64,000 nt of DNA, from positions 7,201 to 71,200 of the forward strand of contig URFQ01000003.1 of NCBI GenBank assembly GCA_900547195.1. The letters are read 5' to 3'. This DNA is from an uncultured Butyricicoccus sp. GTDB lineage: Bacteria > Bacillota > Clostridia > Oscillospirales > Butyricicoccaceae. Below the pieces are notes generated by a model that saw only the letters and a program-made list of their open reading frames with translations, was not told the origin of the DNA and ran no database searches. Within the stretch, counting starts at the first letter, position 1, and every line of letters begins with the position of its first letter. Below, piece by piece: positions 31,820-41,761 of this stretch. Both the position numbers and the translations under genes were made by a program.

Positions 31820-34456
31820 TTACGCGGTGTAAGCGTGGAGGATTGCGATCAGGTCTTCCAGGTCAATCACGCCGTCCCCGGTCACATCGCAGTGCTTTGC
31901 CTGCGCCCAGTTCTCGGAGGCCGAATTCATCTGGTAGAATTTTTGCGCGTGGACAATGTCGAGCAGGTCGACCTTGCCATCGCGGTTTACGTCGTACTTG
32001 GAGCCGATCGCGGTGACCGCTTCGGACTCAGTCGTGGTGCTGTCCATATAAACCGCCTCGCCGTTCTTGTTATAGCCTGCCACCTGTGCGCTGGTCAGCT
32101 TGACCGCCACATCGCCGTTCTTGTCCGCTGCGGTGAAGGTCAGGCGCGCAATGTCGGTCAGCTCTTCCTTGGTCAGGCTGCTGCCGCTCAGGTAGCTGAG
32201 GGTCAGCTTGCCGGTGAGCTTATCGCCATCCTCGGTCCACTGGACGTCGTCAAGCAGCTTAAAGCCATTCTGGCCGACCAGCTTGCCGTCCTGTACCAGG
32301 GACTTGTCGCTCACCTCGAAGGTGAACGTCGCGGCTGCGACGCGCTCCATCTTGGCCATGGAGAACAGTAACGGAACCTCTGCGCCCATATCTACGCGGT
32401 CTTCACCGCGGATAGACACCTCTACGCCGGCTGCCGGGACATCCGGCTTTGCGGAAGCTGCCTGATATGCTGCCTTTACGTCGTCGGCAGTCATGGTGCC
32501 GGTGTAAACGCGCGCCAGCGCAATTTCACAGTTTGCCTGATACTCCAGCTCGCCGCCCGAGGTCGTGTCGCCGCCGAGGAAGAGGTAATGCGGGGGCTCA
32601 GTCAAGGCGCCGGCCGCTGCAACCGTGCTCTTGAGTTCGCCGTTCAGATACATTTTGACGTTCTGGCCGTCAAAAGTGCCAACCACATGGTTCCACCGGT
32701 CTTTGGCAACCGTGGTTTCCGGCTTCTTGTAACCGTCGATATGTGCCCAGAACTGGAGGGTGTTGGTGCCCTCCTTCTGCTCAAAGCAGAAGCCGGAGGA
32801 CTGCGTGTTGCCCATGGGATTGTTGTTCTGCGTATCCTTGGGCTTATAATATAGCTCCACCGTGAAGTTCTTGGAAATCTTTTCGTAGTCCGCGCTGGTC
32901 ATGGAGTAGCGCAGGCCGTCATTTACACCGTCGAAGGAAGCCACAGTGCGGCCAAGGGTTTCATCGGTCGTCAAGACAGGCTCGCCGTAAACGGTCATCG
33001 TGTGGCCCTTGGCGTCCGCGCCAGTTGGAGCCTTGGAGAAATCCACGTCGAGAACCGGCTCTGCCGGATACGAAGCCACATAGTCCGCGCCGGTGGTAAT
33101 GTCCTCTGCTGCGGTGATCGGCTGGCTCTCGGCACCAAAGGAAGTGACCGCCTGTACTGCAACCGAATAGGTGGTCTCGGGTGCAAGATTCTTTACCAGC
33201 ACCGTCCAGTTGTCCTTCTTGTTCGCCGGAATCTCATAGTAATCGTTCCAGAACTGACGGGTTTCCGTCTTGCCCGTGGCCTTATCCGTCAGGGTAATCT
33301 TATAGGTGTGAATCATGTCGTTGTTCTTGCCGGAAGCCGGAGCTGCTGCCGGGAAGGACACCTTGACCGTGGTCTTGGACAGATCCGAGGTGGTGACCGT
33401 TGCGCCCTCTGCGAAGGACGGCGCCGCGCTCTCCCGCTCTCTGCCGTAGGTTGCGTTTGCATTGAAATCTGCAACCAGCTCCGGAGTGTTGATGATCCAG
33501 GGCTCCTCATCATACATGTATTCACCGGTCGAAAGGTTCATGCGGCGAATGGTAACAACGTTCTCGTCAGAAACATCAATGGCCAGCGCCTGGGAGGAAA
33601 CCTCGGCATTCACCGGATAGGTCGAAGCAGTACCGGTATCCGGGTTGATTTTGCCCGATTCATTTTCGAAGTACGCGCCAATAGTACCGTCCTGAATAGC
33701 TGTAAACCCAGCGGACTGGTCAATCGAGCGGTTGTCCTCCATGGTGGAATGTGAATGACCGGAGATATGGATAATCTGCGGATATTTTTTCATTTCCTCA
33801 ATCATAGCCTGATTGTAGTCGCCGTGCCACTCGTTGGTGACATAAGCAGTATCCGCAACCGCATGGTGCGCCATGACAAAAATCGGCGCAGTGGGATCTT
33901 CTTCCGCCGCAGTCTTCAGCGCATCCGCGAACCATGTTCTGACCGCTTCTGTAGTGCCGTACTGTTGGTTGCCGGCGCCGTCCTGCCCCAGCGTGATGAC
34001 CGTGACGCCGCCAACCTTGACAACCTTGTTGGGTTCCTGCCCGGTATACTGTTTGAATCTATCGCGGGCAGTCTGGCCGCTGCCTTCGTGGTTGCCGATG
34101 CACCAGATCGTCTGACGCTTGGCGTCGTCCGTATGATCCTTTTCGGTCTGGAGCAGCGTCGTATACTGCGCTTCGGTTCCGCTGTCGGTAATGTCGCCCA
34201 CAAATACCTGCGCGGTATTTGCCGCAGTGCCCTCTGTGTCAATGCTGTTAAAAGCCTCAAGCGCGTTTGCAAACTTTTTTTGCGAATCCACACGGTTGAT
34301 ATGGATATCGCTGCCAACAAACAGGCGCGATTTCACATCTTCCCGGCTGACGGCCTCCCAAGCCTTCCCCGGCGCATCCCATGCTAGCGCAGACGGCAGC
34401 GCGCCAATCAACATGGCTGCGGCCAGTACACCGGAAATTTTTTGTTTCCACTGCAT
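31820..34456 (-). CDS. Secreted metallophosphoesterase with FN3, LamG-like, cohesin-like and dockerin modules
   Basis: Start at ATG 34456 after AAAGGAAAGG. The 878-residue protein has a signal peptide (cleavage near ALPSALA). Residues ~40-300 are a calcineurin-like phosphoesterase with the metal motifs VGSDIHI, VGDITDSG, CIGNHEG, MAHHAV and ISGHSHS. Then come an FN3-like segment (~370-485), a LamG/concanavalin-like fold (~500-690; AFDGVNDGLRYS-type start, WNHVVGTFDGQNVKMYLNG), a cohesin-like beta domain (~695-815) and a type I dockerin at the end with two calcium loops, DVNRDGKVDLLD and DVTGDGVIDLED. It is exported and probably docks on a cohesin-bearing surface complex. Substrate unknown (phosphoester, perhaps on glycans). 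Confidence 0.9.
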   Translation of the reverse strand: MQWKQKISGVLAAAMLIGALPSALAWDAPGKAWEAVSREDVKSRLFVGSDIHINRVDSQKKFANALEAFNSIDTEGTAANTAQVFVGDITDSGTEAQYTTLLQTEKDHTDDAKRQTIWCIGNHEGSGQTARDRFKQYTGQEPNKVVKVGGVTVITLGQDGAGNQQYGTTEAVRTWFADALKTAAEEDPTAPIFVMAHHAVADTAYVTNEWHGDYNQAMIEEMKKYPQIIHISGHSHSTMEDNRSIDQSAGFTAIQDGTIGAYFENESGKINPDTGTASTYPVNAEVSSQALAIDVSDENVVTIRRMNLSTGEYMYDEEPWIINTPELVADFNANATYGRERESAAPSFAEGATVTTSDLSKTTVKVSFPAAAPASGKNNDMIHTYKITLTDKATGKTETRQFWNDYYEIPANKKDNWTVLVKNLAPETTYSVAVQAVTSFGAESQPITAAEDITTGADYVASYPAEPVLDVDFSKAPTGADAKGHTMTVYGEPVLTTDETLGRTVASFDGVNDGLRYSMTSADYEKISKNFTVELYYKPKDTQNNNPMGNTQSSGFCFEQKEGTNTLQFWAHIDGYKKPETTVAKDRWNHVVGTFDGQNVKMYLNGELKSTVAAAGALTEPPHYLFLGGDTTSGGELEYQANCEIALARVYTGTMTADDVKAAYQAASAKPDVPAAGVEVSIRGEDRVDMGAEVPLLFSMAKMERVAAATFTFEVSDKSLVQDGKLVGQNGFKLLDDVQWTEDGDKLTGKLTLSYLSGSSLTKEELTDIARLTFTAADKNGDVAVKLTSAQVAGYNKNGEAVYMDSTTTESEAVTAIGSKYDVNRDGKVDLLDIVHAQKFYQMNSASENWAQAKHCDVTGDGVIDLEDLIAILHAYTA

Positions 34457-34689
34457 ATTTTTCAATCCTTTCCTTTCCCGCGCCCTACGCGGAGCTCTGT
34501 GTTTGCTTCCTGATACTTCCTGTACAGATACCTTCCTCCTTTGTACCACATTGGTTTTCCAGTATCATTGTAAGCGCACCGTGTAAAAGTTCGGGAAAGG
34601 TACATGAAAAATCTTCGTAAATCCGTCCGACTTGCTAATTTTAGATACTGCCGGCTGACTTCATTCATCTCAGAGCCTGCAAACCTATT
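34457..34689. other. Upstream region of the phosphoesterase gene
   Basis: No gene seen. A TTTACA element on the minus strand around 34580 could be a -35 box, but no well-spaced -10 stands out, so no promoter is called. Confidence 0.4.
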
Positions 34690-35182
34690 TGCGCAAAACT
34701 CTTGACGGCACCCTCCTCGGTCGGGCGCCGGGCGTACAAGCTGCCACGAATTCCAACCACAGGCATCCCACCGCAACGAACCTGCTGCGGCGAAACTCTT
34801 CCTTTCAGCGCCTTGACCGGGCATGGGAAGGCGACATCATCTATATCCCCATCGGCGCAAGCCGCCCAAAGACTTGCTCTTCCATAGCGACTGTGGAATT
34901 CCGTTCGCGGCCAAGGTCTATAGGAAAAATATAGATGCGTTTGGTATACGCCAGAGCACGTCCCGCAGAGGCGACCCCTACGACAATGCCGTGGTTGAAA
35001 ACTTTTTGAGCTGTCTCAAATGCGAACTCATCCACTTCAAGTAATATTCGGCTCGTTCTGTCGCGCAAGCCGATGTGTTCGCCTCTTTAGAAGCTTTTTA
35101 CAATACCGTGCGGCCTCATTCCGCTTTGGGATGGACCTCCCGGGCACATTTCGAGGCTGCTCTGCGCACCTTCGCCGCCTGA
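34690..35182 (+). pseudogene. IS3-family transposase (OrfB) remnant
   Basis: The frame from 34690 encodes ATNSNHRHPTATNLLRRNSS and WEGDIIYIPIG, the start of an IS3-group integrase core with its first catalytic Asp. A second frame from ~34860 carries LLFHSDCGIPFAAKVYRKN, GIRQSTSRRGDPYDNAVVEN (second Asp and Glu region), is interrupted by TAA at 35042, and ends with AFYNTVRPHSALGW up to TGA 35180-35182. About 40-45 residues between the first and second Asp are deleted, and the N-terminal region and OrfA are absent. Inactive. Confidence 0.85.
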
Positions 35183-35309
35183 TCAGGCGCCTGCATACTT
35201 GACACCAAATCATTCTGTATTTTCACTGCCTTTTGTGTCCGCTTAATGAGGAAGGGCTCATCCTACTTTTGCTGTGGGTGTGTGTATTTTGTTTCAAACT
35301 TTTCCTCCT

Positions 35310-36434
35310 TTACTTAGAACTGCTCTGTAATTCTTCTTTTATCTTGTGCAGTGCGGAAGCAATTACTGCATCCATATCATAATACTTGTATTCGCCCAGT
35401 CGGCCGCCAAAAATAACCCTAGATTCCTTCTCGGCCAGTTCTTTGTAGGATGCATATAATGCACCGTTCTTTGCATCGTTGACCGGATAGTAAGGCTCGT
35501 CACCAGGTTTCCACTCGGAGCTGTACTCGCGGCTAATGATGGTCTTGGGCAGATCATCGCCATTCTCATCCTTGCCAAACTCAAACCACTTGTGCTCAAT
35601 GATTCGCGTCCAGGGAGTCTCGCGGTCTGTATAGTTCACGGCTGCATTACCCTGAAAGTTAGGTTTGTCCAGCACCTCGTTCTCGAAGCGGACAGAGCGG
35701 TATTCCAATGTTCCAAGCTTATAGTCAAAGTATGCATCGATGGGGCCGGTGTAAATCACCTTTTCTGCCAGTGCATCCAGCTCAACCTTATGCTCCAGAT
35801 AGTCTACACCCAAGCGAACTTCAATGCCTTCCAACATATTGGCAACCATCTTCGTATAACCGCCGACGGGAATGCCCTGATACAGCGCATTGAAGTAGTT
35901 GTTGTCGAAGGTCAGGCGGACAGGCAGACGCTTGATGATGAACGCAGGCAGTTCCTTGCAGTCACGCCCCCACTGCTTCTCAGTGTAACCCTTGATGAGC
36001 TTTTCATAAATATCACGACCAACCAAAGAGATTGCCTGCTCTTCCAAATTCCGTGGTTCGCCAGTGATTTCCTTGCGCTGCTCCTCAATTTTTGCAGCAG
36101 CCTCCTCCGGAGTCACCACGCCCCACATCTGGTTAAAGGTATACATATTGAATGGCAGGGAATACAGTTGACCCTTGTAATTTGCAACCGGAGAATTAGT
36201 AAACCGGTTAAAGGTTGCAAACTGCTGCAAATAATTCCAAACCTCCGGATTATTCGTGTGGAAAATGTGAGCGCCGTATTTATGGAAGTGAATGCCTTCT
36301 ACATTTTCAGTGTAAATATTACCTGCAATATTCGGGCGCTTATCAATAACAAGTACCGACTTGTCGGCTGCCTTTGCCTGCTGTGCAAACACCGCTCCGT
36401 AAAGGCCGGAGCCAACCACTAAATAATCATACAT
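35310..36434 (-). CDS. glf: UDP-galactopyranose mutase
   Basis: A 374-residue flavoenzyme: FAD-binding VVGSGLYGAVFAQQA at the N-terminus, VLVIDKRPNIAGNIY, HKYGAHIFHT, KGYTEKQWGRDCKELP and GRLGEYKYYDMD near the C-terminus are conserved in Glf. It converts UDP-galactopyranose to UDP-galactofuranose, so the polymer made by this cluster is predicted to contain Galf. UDP-galactose can come from the GalE encoded at 52276. Last gene of the capsule cluster, 3 bp after the flippase gene. Confidence 0.96.
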   Translation of the reverse strand: MYDYLVVGSGLYGAVFAQQAKAADKSVLVIDKRPNIAGNIYTENVEGIHFHKYGAHIFHTNNPEVWNYLQQFATFNRFTNSPVANYKGQLYSLPFNMYTFNQMWGVVTPEEAAAKIEEQRKEITGEPRNLEEQAISLVGRDIYEKLIKGYTEKQWGRDCKELPAFIIKRLPVRLTFDNNYFNALYQGIPVGGYTKMVANMLEGIEVRLGVDYLEHKVELDALAEKVIYTGPIDAYFDYKLGTLEYRSVRFENEVLDKPNFQGNAAVNYTDRETPWTRIIEHKWFEFGKDENGDDLPKTIISREYSSEWKPGDEPYYPVNDAKNGALYASYKELAEKESRVIFGGRLGEYKYYDMDAVIASALHKIKEELQSSSK

Positions 36435-36437
36435 ATT

Positions 36438-37898
36438 TTATCCCTTTCTGAAACCCCTATTACGAAGTAAACAAAATAAATCCATACAAAAGTCATACTT
36501 TACTAGAATTAAAACAACCAGATACGTTGTGAAGAAAGCCATCGCGCAGAAAAGCAATGCCAAAAATGTGCTGGAGAATCCGACAAAATACCGCAATACT
36601 ATTGTAGTAATAACCGCAGCAATCGTTCCGAAGCTGACTTTGAGCAATTTTTTCACAGAAAAAACCTGTTTTACCATTTCTTTTGCCAATATAATCTGAA
36701 TTGTGCACTGTGTTGCCTCTGCAATAACCGTTCCGAGCGCCGCGCCATTGTAGGAAATCCGAGGAATGAGCAGTGCATTGAAAATCACATTCACTATAGC
36801 ACCAGCAATCACTGCAACCATCAGGTTCTTTTCTTTGCCAACAGAAACCGAGTACTGGCTTCCAATTATCTGTGAAACAGAGGAAATCACAATCGTTGGC
36901 ATTAGTATTTTCATAGGAACATTTGCTTCTACAAAAGAAGTTCCCGATAAAAACACAACACTCTCTGTAGCAAGCATAACAAAGTATGCAGAGATAGGAA
37001 TTGTTGTAAATATTGTCAAGTTGTATGATTTCTTTAACAGCTCAAGAATATCATTTTCACTTTTTCTTCCAACAAACGCCATTCGCGACATCATTACTAC
37101 GCTAAAAGAAGAAACGAGCGACAATAATATGGTTTTTATTTTAACTGCAACAGAATAGATGCCTGTAGCATAGTCACCCAGGAACAATCCAAGCATTACA
37201 GTATCAAGCTGCGAATAAACGTTCACAGCCAATGTAGTAGCAAATAGTATAAAAATCGGTTTCAAGTGCCGCTTAAACTCATAACCAGAATATTTTTTAT
37301 ACTTAATGTAATTATGAGAGTATACAGCGTTTAGTATATTACCCGCTCCAGCCGCAAAGACAGAAATTGCTGCATAGATTATTCCGTCGTTTGCGTTCTT
37401 TACAAATACAAACATCAGGAATATTGATATTATTTTAAATATTATCGACCGTGTTGTGATATAGCGAAATTTTTCAATGCCTTGGTACATCCAGTTCATT
37501 CCAAGAACATTCAGTACAATATTGATACTGTACACCGACATCAGTACACGATAATTCCGAAAAGCTGGCACAAAAGTCAATGCCATGAACAAGACTAATA
37601 GTACGACAATTGCGGAAACACTACTAATTATTAAAAGCTCGTGTGTTACTTTTGATAGGCGTTCTTTGTCATCCTTGACTTGAGCGCATGCTTTGACACC
37701 ATATGTTGATAGTCCTAGTGCAGCAAATAAAGCGAAATAATTTACAACAGACAATGAAAAAGATACCGCACCATTTGTTGTTACTCCTAGAACTCTGGTT
37801 ACATATGGGAATGTGATAATCGGAAACAGAATTGAAAACAGGGAAAGGATTCCGTTCCAAATAACATTTCTTGTTACAGAATTCAAATGTCTACTCAT
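36438..37898 (-). CDS. Oligosaccharide flippase (Wzx-like)
   Basis: A 486-residue membrane protein with about 12-14 hydrophobic segments, N-terminal SVTRNVIWNGILSLFSILFP and FPYVTRVLGVTTNGAVSFSL being typical of the polysaccharide-biosynthesis/MATE-like flippases. It should move the lipid-linked repeat unit across the membrane before polymerisation. The codon and base usage is visibly more AT-rich than the flanking rfb and cps genes, as usual for serotype-specific genes. Confidence 0.93.
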   Translation of the reverse strand: MSRHLNSVTRNVIWNGILSLFSILFPIITFPYVTRVLGVTTNGAVSFSLSVVNYFALFAALGLSTYGVKACAQVKDDKERLSKVTHELLIISSVSAIVVLLVLFMALTFVPAFRNYRVLMSVYSINIVLNVLGMNWMYQGIEKFRYITTRSIIFKIISIFLMFVFVKNANDGIIYAAISVFAAGAGNILNAVYSHNYIKYKKYSGYEFKRHLKPIFILFATTLAVNVYSQLDTVMLGLFLGDYATGIYSVAVKIKTILLSLVSSFSVVMMSRMAFVGRKSENDILELLKKSYNLTIFTTIPISAYFVMLATESVVFLSGTSFVEANVPMKILMPTIVISSVSQIIGSQYSVSVGKEKNLMVAVIAGAIVNVIFNALLIPRISYNGAALGTVIAEATQCTIQIILAKEMVKQVFSVKKLLKVSFGTIAAVITTIVLRYFVGFSSTFLALLFCAMAFFTTYLVVLILVKYDFCMDLFCLLRNRGFRKG

Positions 37899-37914
37899 GC
37901 AATCTACCTAAATA

Positions 37915-38670
37915 TTATAACTTTCTGCGTTTCATTTTGATACCAATATTTGTTTTTATGACTGATTTCAAAGGCTTGTCAGATTGAACTACTGGGCATT
38001 CGTACACCTTCAAATGATTCTTTTCAACCCAAACATTCAATAGGCGTTCAGAAATATAGCCATAAATACGCTTCTGACGGCTGTCATAGGAAGACAAGTC
38101 TGTTACCTTTTCTAGTTCGCCCAAAATGGCAAACAACCAGCAACAGTACTGATCCAGTAGTTCCTTCTTCAAAATGAACATATTCCAAAAATATTCTTCA
38201 TATCCAATCATTACCTTATAGTAATATTCATAATATTCTGGAAAGCGCCGTTTAATAATTCTCTCAAGCTCATCAAGATCCTTTTGTAAACCGGCCCCGG
38301 ACAGAGAATACTTATCTTGAACACTACTCTTTAGATAGATTTTTTCAGGCAAAACCACATCGTACTCTTTTAATATGCTCTGCGCCTTTTCAAATGACAG
38401 ATAATATCTTGGGTTGATGCTAAACGGATTTCTTGTAAAGTATCGTCTGTAGTGGCACAGTCCAACCACAGGATCCGTGCAATTTTTCCAAAGCCAATAT
38501 AATGCCGTCAATTCACAATATGTGCTATTTTTTTCTGCAATGTTATCGCCTGTTTCATCACTTAAATAACCGAGCTCAGAGTGTGTCTGGTTTTTTCCAA
38601 CCTGGATTGGCACATAATCATTCAGTTGTGGTGGGTCAAATCTTTTATGCGTAACTATATATATACTCAT
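37915..38670 (-). CDS. DUF4422 family glycosyltransferase
   Basis: A 251-residue protein starting MSIYIVTHKRFDPP and containing NSTYCELTALYWLWKN, VGLCHYRRYF and NMFILKKELLDQYC, the conserved blocks of DUF4422 proteins. Members are found in capsule clusters and include proven or proposed glycosyltransferases (Galf transferase among them). With glf next but one, a Galf transfer role is a reasonable guess. The acceptor is unknown. Confidence 0.85.
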   Translation of the reverse strand: MSIYIVTHKRFDPPQLNDYVPIQVGKNQTHSELGYLSDETGDNIAEKNSTYCELTALYWLWKNCTDPVVGLCHYRRYFTRNPFSINPRYYLSFEKAQSILKEYDVVLPEKIYLKSSVQDKYSLSGAGLQKDLDELERIIKRRFPEYYEYYYKVMIGYEEYFWNMFILKKELLDQYCCWLFAILGELEKVTDLSSYDSRQKRIYGYISERLLNVWVEKNHLKVYECPVVQSDKPLKSVIKTNIGIKMKRRKL

Positions 38671-38672
38671 AC

Positions 38673-40622
38673 TTACCTAATACGTCCTTTCTCAATGTGG
38701 TAGACTAATCGATAGAAGTATTTCTTCCAGCCATATTTCTCACGAGCATTCATTTTAATCGAGAAGTAGCTTAGATAGCGCATTAGAGAAGATTCTCCGT
38801 CCTGATCATGGATGCCCTTAATGCTTTTCAGCATATTGATAATTTTATTTAATTTTCCATATTTTGTAGGTATTGTGGAAAACCATCCAAAATTATTTGT
38901 TTTCTCGGAAAGTGCTATTTTTTCAAATTGCAGTTGCTCGGCACTGATACACAATTCTGATCTCAATTGCGCTTTAGTGGCAATCACAAAAAAGTCGTCA
39001 TCATTTATCACATTGTTCTTCATTACTGAATGGATTTCTTCAAAAACGGCTTTCAAATATCTCTGATATTTTTCAACAGACGAATACAGTTTCTTGTCAT
39101 CCTCACTTTGATCAAGAATTGGTTGGAAGGAACCGCTATTATTCATATATCCTTTTGTCGATCCATGAGGCGCAGCAAACAGTTGTTCAATCAAATGAGT
39201 TTCGAACTCCCAAGTATAGTAATATTTTGATCTCTCAGGGAACTGACTGAAGACCAGCCCCTCTTTAATGTTGTTCTTTCCTTCATTACCTGTCTGTGCA
39301 AATATACCGTAGTACAGGCCTATAATTGGCCGTCCACCAAACGCCTTATATAGGTTATCCTGCATCGTTCCCTTCCAGCCGATATCAACCAAAACAATTT
39401 CTTCTTGCCCAGATAGCAATGGCTGCATATATCCCATAAGAGACTCGATAGCGGCGTTTCTTTTCTCTTCGTAAGTATCTCTGAACAGCTTATTTTCTTT
39501 TAGTCTTGCAAACTCTTCCGATGCCGCAAAATCATAGATTATTGTATGAGAATCCAAACTCAACTGATTTGCAATATCCATCGATAAAGTCTCATCAAAC
39601 TGGAGGTTTTTCAAAAATGCTTTTAAACTAATATCCGCGTACTGAGTTAAAACCGCGCTAAAGTTTTCCTTTTCCAGATCACCTAGTGACGGTAGAAAAG
39701 TTGATAATCTTGAAGCATACAGATACTCAGTATGAATTTTTAACTCCTTATCCTTCTGGTAGAAATCAAAAAGTTCCTTTAGCAGGTAGCCTTCTCGAGC
39801 AAGAAAAGCAATTTTTCTATACTTCCTTGAAACCGCCACTTGATATATCTTTTTAATATAATAATAGACACCAAAGCCATAGTTGGCAAAAGGTTTTGTC
39901 CTGTGCTTTTTATCAATTTCAGACAATATGTTTCGTATATCGACATCATGATGAGGATTTTGATATTTATACTGGATGGCAATAAATCCAGCCTCTTCCG
40001 CTCTTTGCTTATCTGAAACAAGATTATCCCCAAACATCAAGCATCTATTGGCCTCAATCCCCAGTTCCTTCAGCACAACCTGATAAAGATTTCCAGTTCT
40101 CTTTTTCTTGCCATATTCAGAAGAAACATAAATCTTTTTGAAAATACTACAATCTACTCCTGAGTTGCTTAAGAAGTATAGTAGTTCCTTAGTTCCAAGA
40201 TAAAAATCAGAAATGATCCCTACATTTTTGCCTTTTTCTACTGCAACACGGGCCTTATTTATGGAATCCTCGTCTAATGATAAAACTTCACGCTCCACCT
40301 TTAATTCGCACGCATATGCCATTGAAAAAAAATCTTCAAATGAATAGTTTCGAAGTTCAGTATGAAGCATGGTATACATTCGCTTCATTATACTATAGTA
40401 TGAAATTTCCTCTGTTTCTTTATCTTCGAGATAACACTTTTGTACAGCTTTCATTCTATACCGATACAGATTCGAGGCATCAGTCACATATCGTAACCTC
40501 TCAGACATTTCGATTGACCATCGTTCAACTCCCTGAGTATCAGAAACATCTCTATGCATGAGAGTGTCAAAGAAATCAAAAAACACCCAATCCGCTTGTA
40601 GCATTTTGTCATAGTAATCCAT
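38673..40622 (-). CDS. Large HAD-superfamily protein of the capsule cluster
   Basis: A 649-residue cytoplasmic protein. The N-terminal third is HAD-like: WVFFDFFDTLMHRD (motif I, DxFDT), IISDFYLGTKELL (motif II) and MFGDNLVSDKQRAEEAG (motif IV). The C-terminal ~400 residues (YLYASRLSTFLPSL, IVLVDIGWKGTMQDNLYKAF, TWEFETHLIEQLFAAPHG) match a type often seen in clostridial and streptococcal polysaccharide loci, without a known fold that I can name. Its start overlaps the polymerase stop as TGATG, so the two are translationally coupled. Possibly a phosphatase fused to a transferase. Confidence 0.75.
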   Translation of the reverse strand: MDYYDKMLQADWVFFDFFDTLMHRDVSDTQGVERWSIEMSERLRYVTDASNLYRYRMKAVQKCYLEDKETEEISYYSIMKRMYTMLHTELRNYSFEDFFSMAYACELKVEREVLSLDEDSINKARVAVEKGKNVGIISDFYLGTKELLYFLSNSGVDCSIFKKIYVSSEYGKKKRTGNLYQVVLKELGIEANRCLMFGDNLVSDKQRAEEAGFIAIQYKYQNPHHDVDIRNILSEIDKKHRTKPFANYGFGVYYYIKKIYQVAVSRKYRKIAFLAREGYLLKELFDFYQKDKELKIHTEYLYASRLSTFLPSLGDLEKENFSAVLTQYADISLKAFLKNLQFDETLSMDIANQLSLDSHTIIYDFAASEEFARLKENKLFRDTYEEKRNAAIESLMGYMQPLLSGQEEIVLVDIGWKGTMQDNLYKAFGGRPIIGLYYGIFAQTGNEGKNNIKEGLVFSQFPERSKYYYTWEFETHLIEQLFAAPHGSTKGYMNNSGSFQPILDQSEDDKKLYSSVEKYQRYLKAVFEEIHSVMKNNVINDDDFFVIATKAQLRSELCISAEQLQFEKIALSEKTNNFGWFSTIPTKYGKLNKIINMLKSIKGIHDQDGESSLMRYLSYFSIKMNAREKYGWKKYFYRLVYHIEKGRIR

Positions 40623-41737
40623 CAGTACTCTCCTTTACTTTGTTCACGCAGACCATCAAACATAAAAGGAACAGCATAAAGCGCGCAGGTATAGTGATAC
40701 AAGCCATCAAGCAGCGCACAGAATGATAACGCCACAACAGCCATTATCATAAGCCTTTTATCGATCTTCACGCTCGAAACAAATTTTTTTATAAATAAAA
40801 AAATAGCATAGAGATAAATATATAATCCCAGTATTCCATTTGTCACTAGAATGTGAATAACATCATTATGCCCCCAGATGAGGGTATTAACGATTCTGTT
40901 ATTAACATCATAAATATAGTTATATCCATTTCCAAAGAATTTACATATCCAGGAGGACTCCAAGAATGCCTGGATATCTGCTGCCCAAAAAACACTTCTT
41001 GAACTGGTTACTGTTGCAAGAACACCACCATAGTAGCTTTCTGTAAAGTTAGTAAATCTTGCTCCGATAGACGTCTGGAGAATAAAGAAAACTGCAAGTA
41101 TCCCAACCGGAATAATCGTAGCGAAAAAATAAATCTTCTTCCGAAAAATAGAATAGTATGCCATACAGGCAACAACCATAGATATTACCAGGTATGTTCT
41201 TACTTGCAAAATAAATACTGCCGTCAATGGAATAATCATATGTAAATTGAACTTTTTGTTATCTGTCATCTTACTACAATACCAGACCATTACGATTACT
41301 AAAAATGCTGACGATGCTGTTCGATGTGCAAATTCTTCATTCATCGAAGGGCTTGTAATTCTGAAAACAATAAACAGTATTTCCCACAAATAGATACAGT
41401 ATTTCATTAGTTGGGAATGCCTTGTCGTTTCTTTGTTAAACGAATCCAAATGCTGAGAAAAATACATGCACAAGAGCACCCACTGAGGCAGGTAGAAAAT
41501 GTCATTCATGTTATAGAAAGAAAGTGTTCCGCTTATTTCAAGCGATATCAAAAACTCTATAATAAGAATTATCAATAATCTAAAATTTTTTTTAGTGAGC
41601 CGTCTCACCAATACCAAAATCAGCGCCAGCATTGAAAGGACAAATAACACCTTATTGCTTATACTTTGATTAACGAATAATGTAGATATTGGCAAAATAA
41701 AAATAACATACATTATTACCCCATGCAGAGATGTCAT
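40622..41737 (-). CDS. Wzy-like polysaccharide polymerase
   Basis: A 371-residue membrane protein with about 10-11 hydrophobic segments and a large outer loop near residues 215-275 (TESYYGGVLATVTSSRSVFW; GHNDVIHILVTNGILGLYIY), the layout of O-antigen/capsule polymerases. Sequence is weakly conserved in this family, so the call rests on topology and position between the glycosyltransferase and flippase genes. GGGGAGGAC precedes the start. Confidence 0.8.
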   Translation of the reverse strand: MTSLHGVIMYVIFILPISTLFVNQSISNKVLFVLSMLALILVLVRRLTKKNFRLLIILIIEFLISLEISGTLSFYNMNDIFYLPQWVLLCMYFSQHLDSFNKETTRHSQLMKYCIYLWEILFIVFRITSPSMNEEFAHRTASSAFLVIVMVWYCSKMTDNKKFNLHMIIPLTAVFILQVRTYLVISMVVACMAYYSIFRKKIYFFATIIPVGILAVFFILQTSIGARFTNFTESYYGGVLATVTSSRSVFWAADIQAFLESSWICKFFGNGYNYIYDVNNRIVNTLIWGHNDVIHILVTNGILGLYIYLYAIFLFIKKFVSSVKIDKRLMIMAVVALSFCALLDGLYHYTCALYAVPFMFDGLREQSKGEY

Positions 41738-41761
41738 TTTATGTCCTCCCCAAATAGTATT

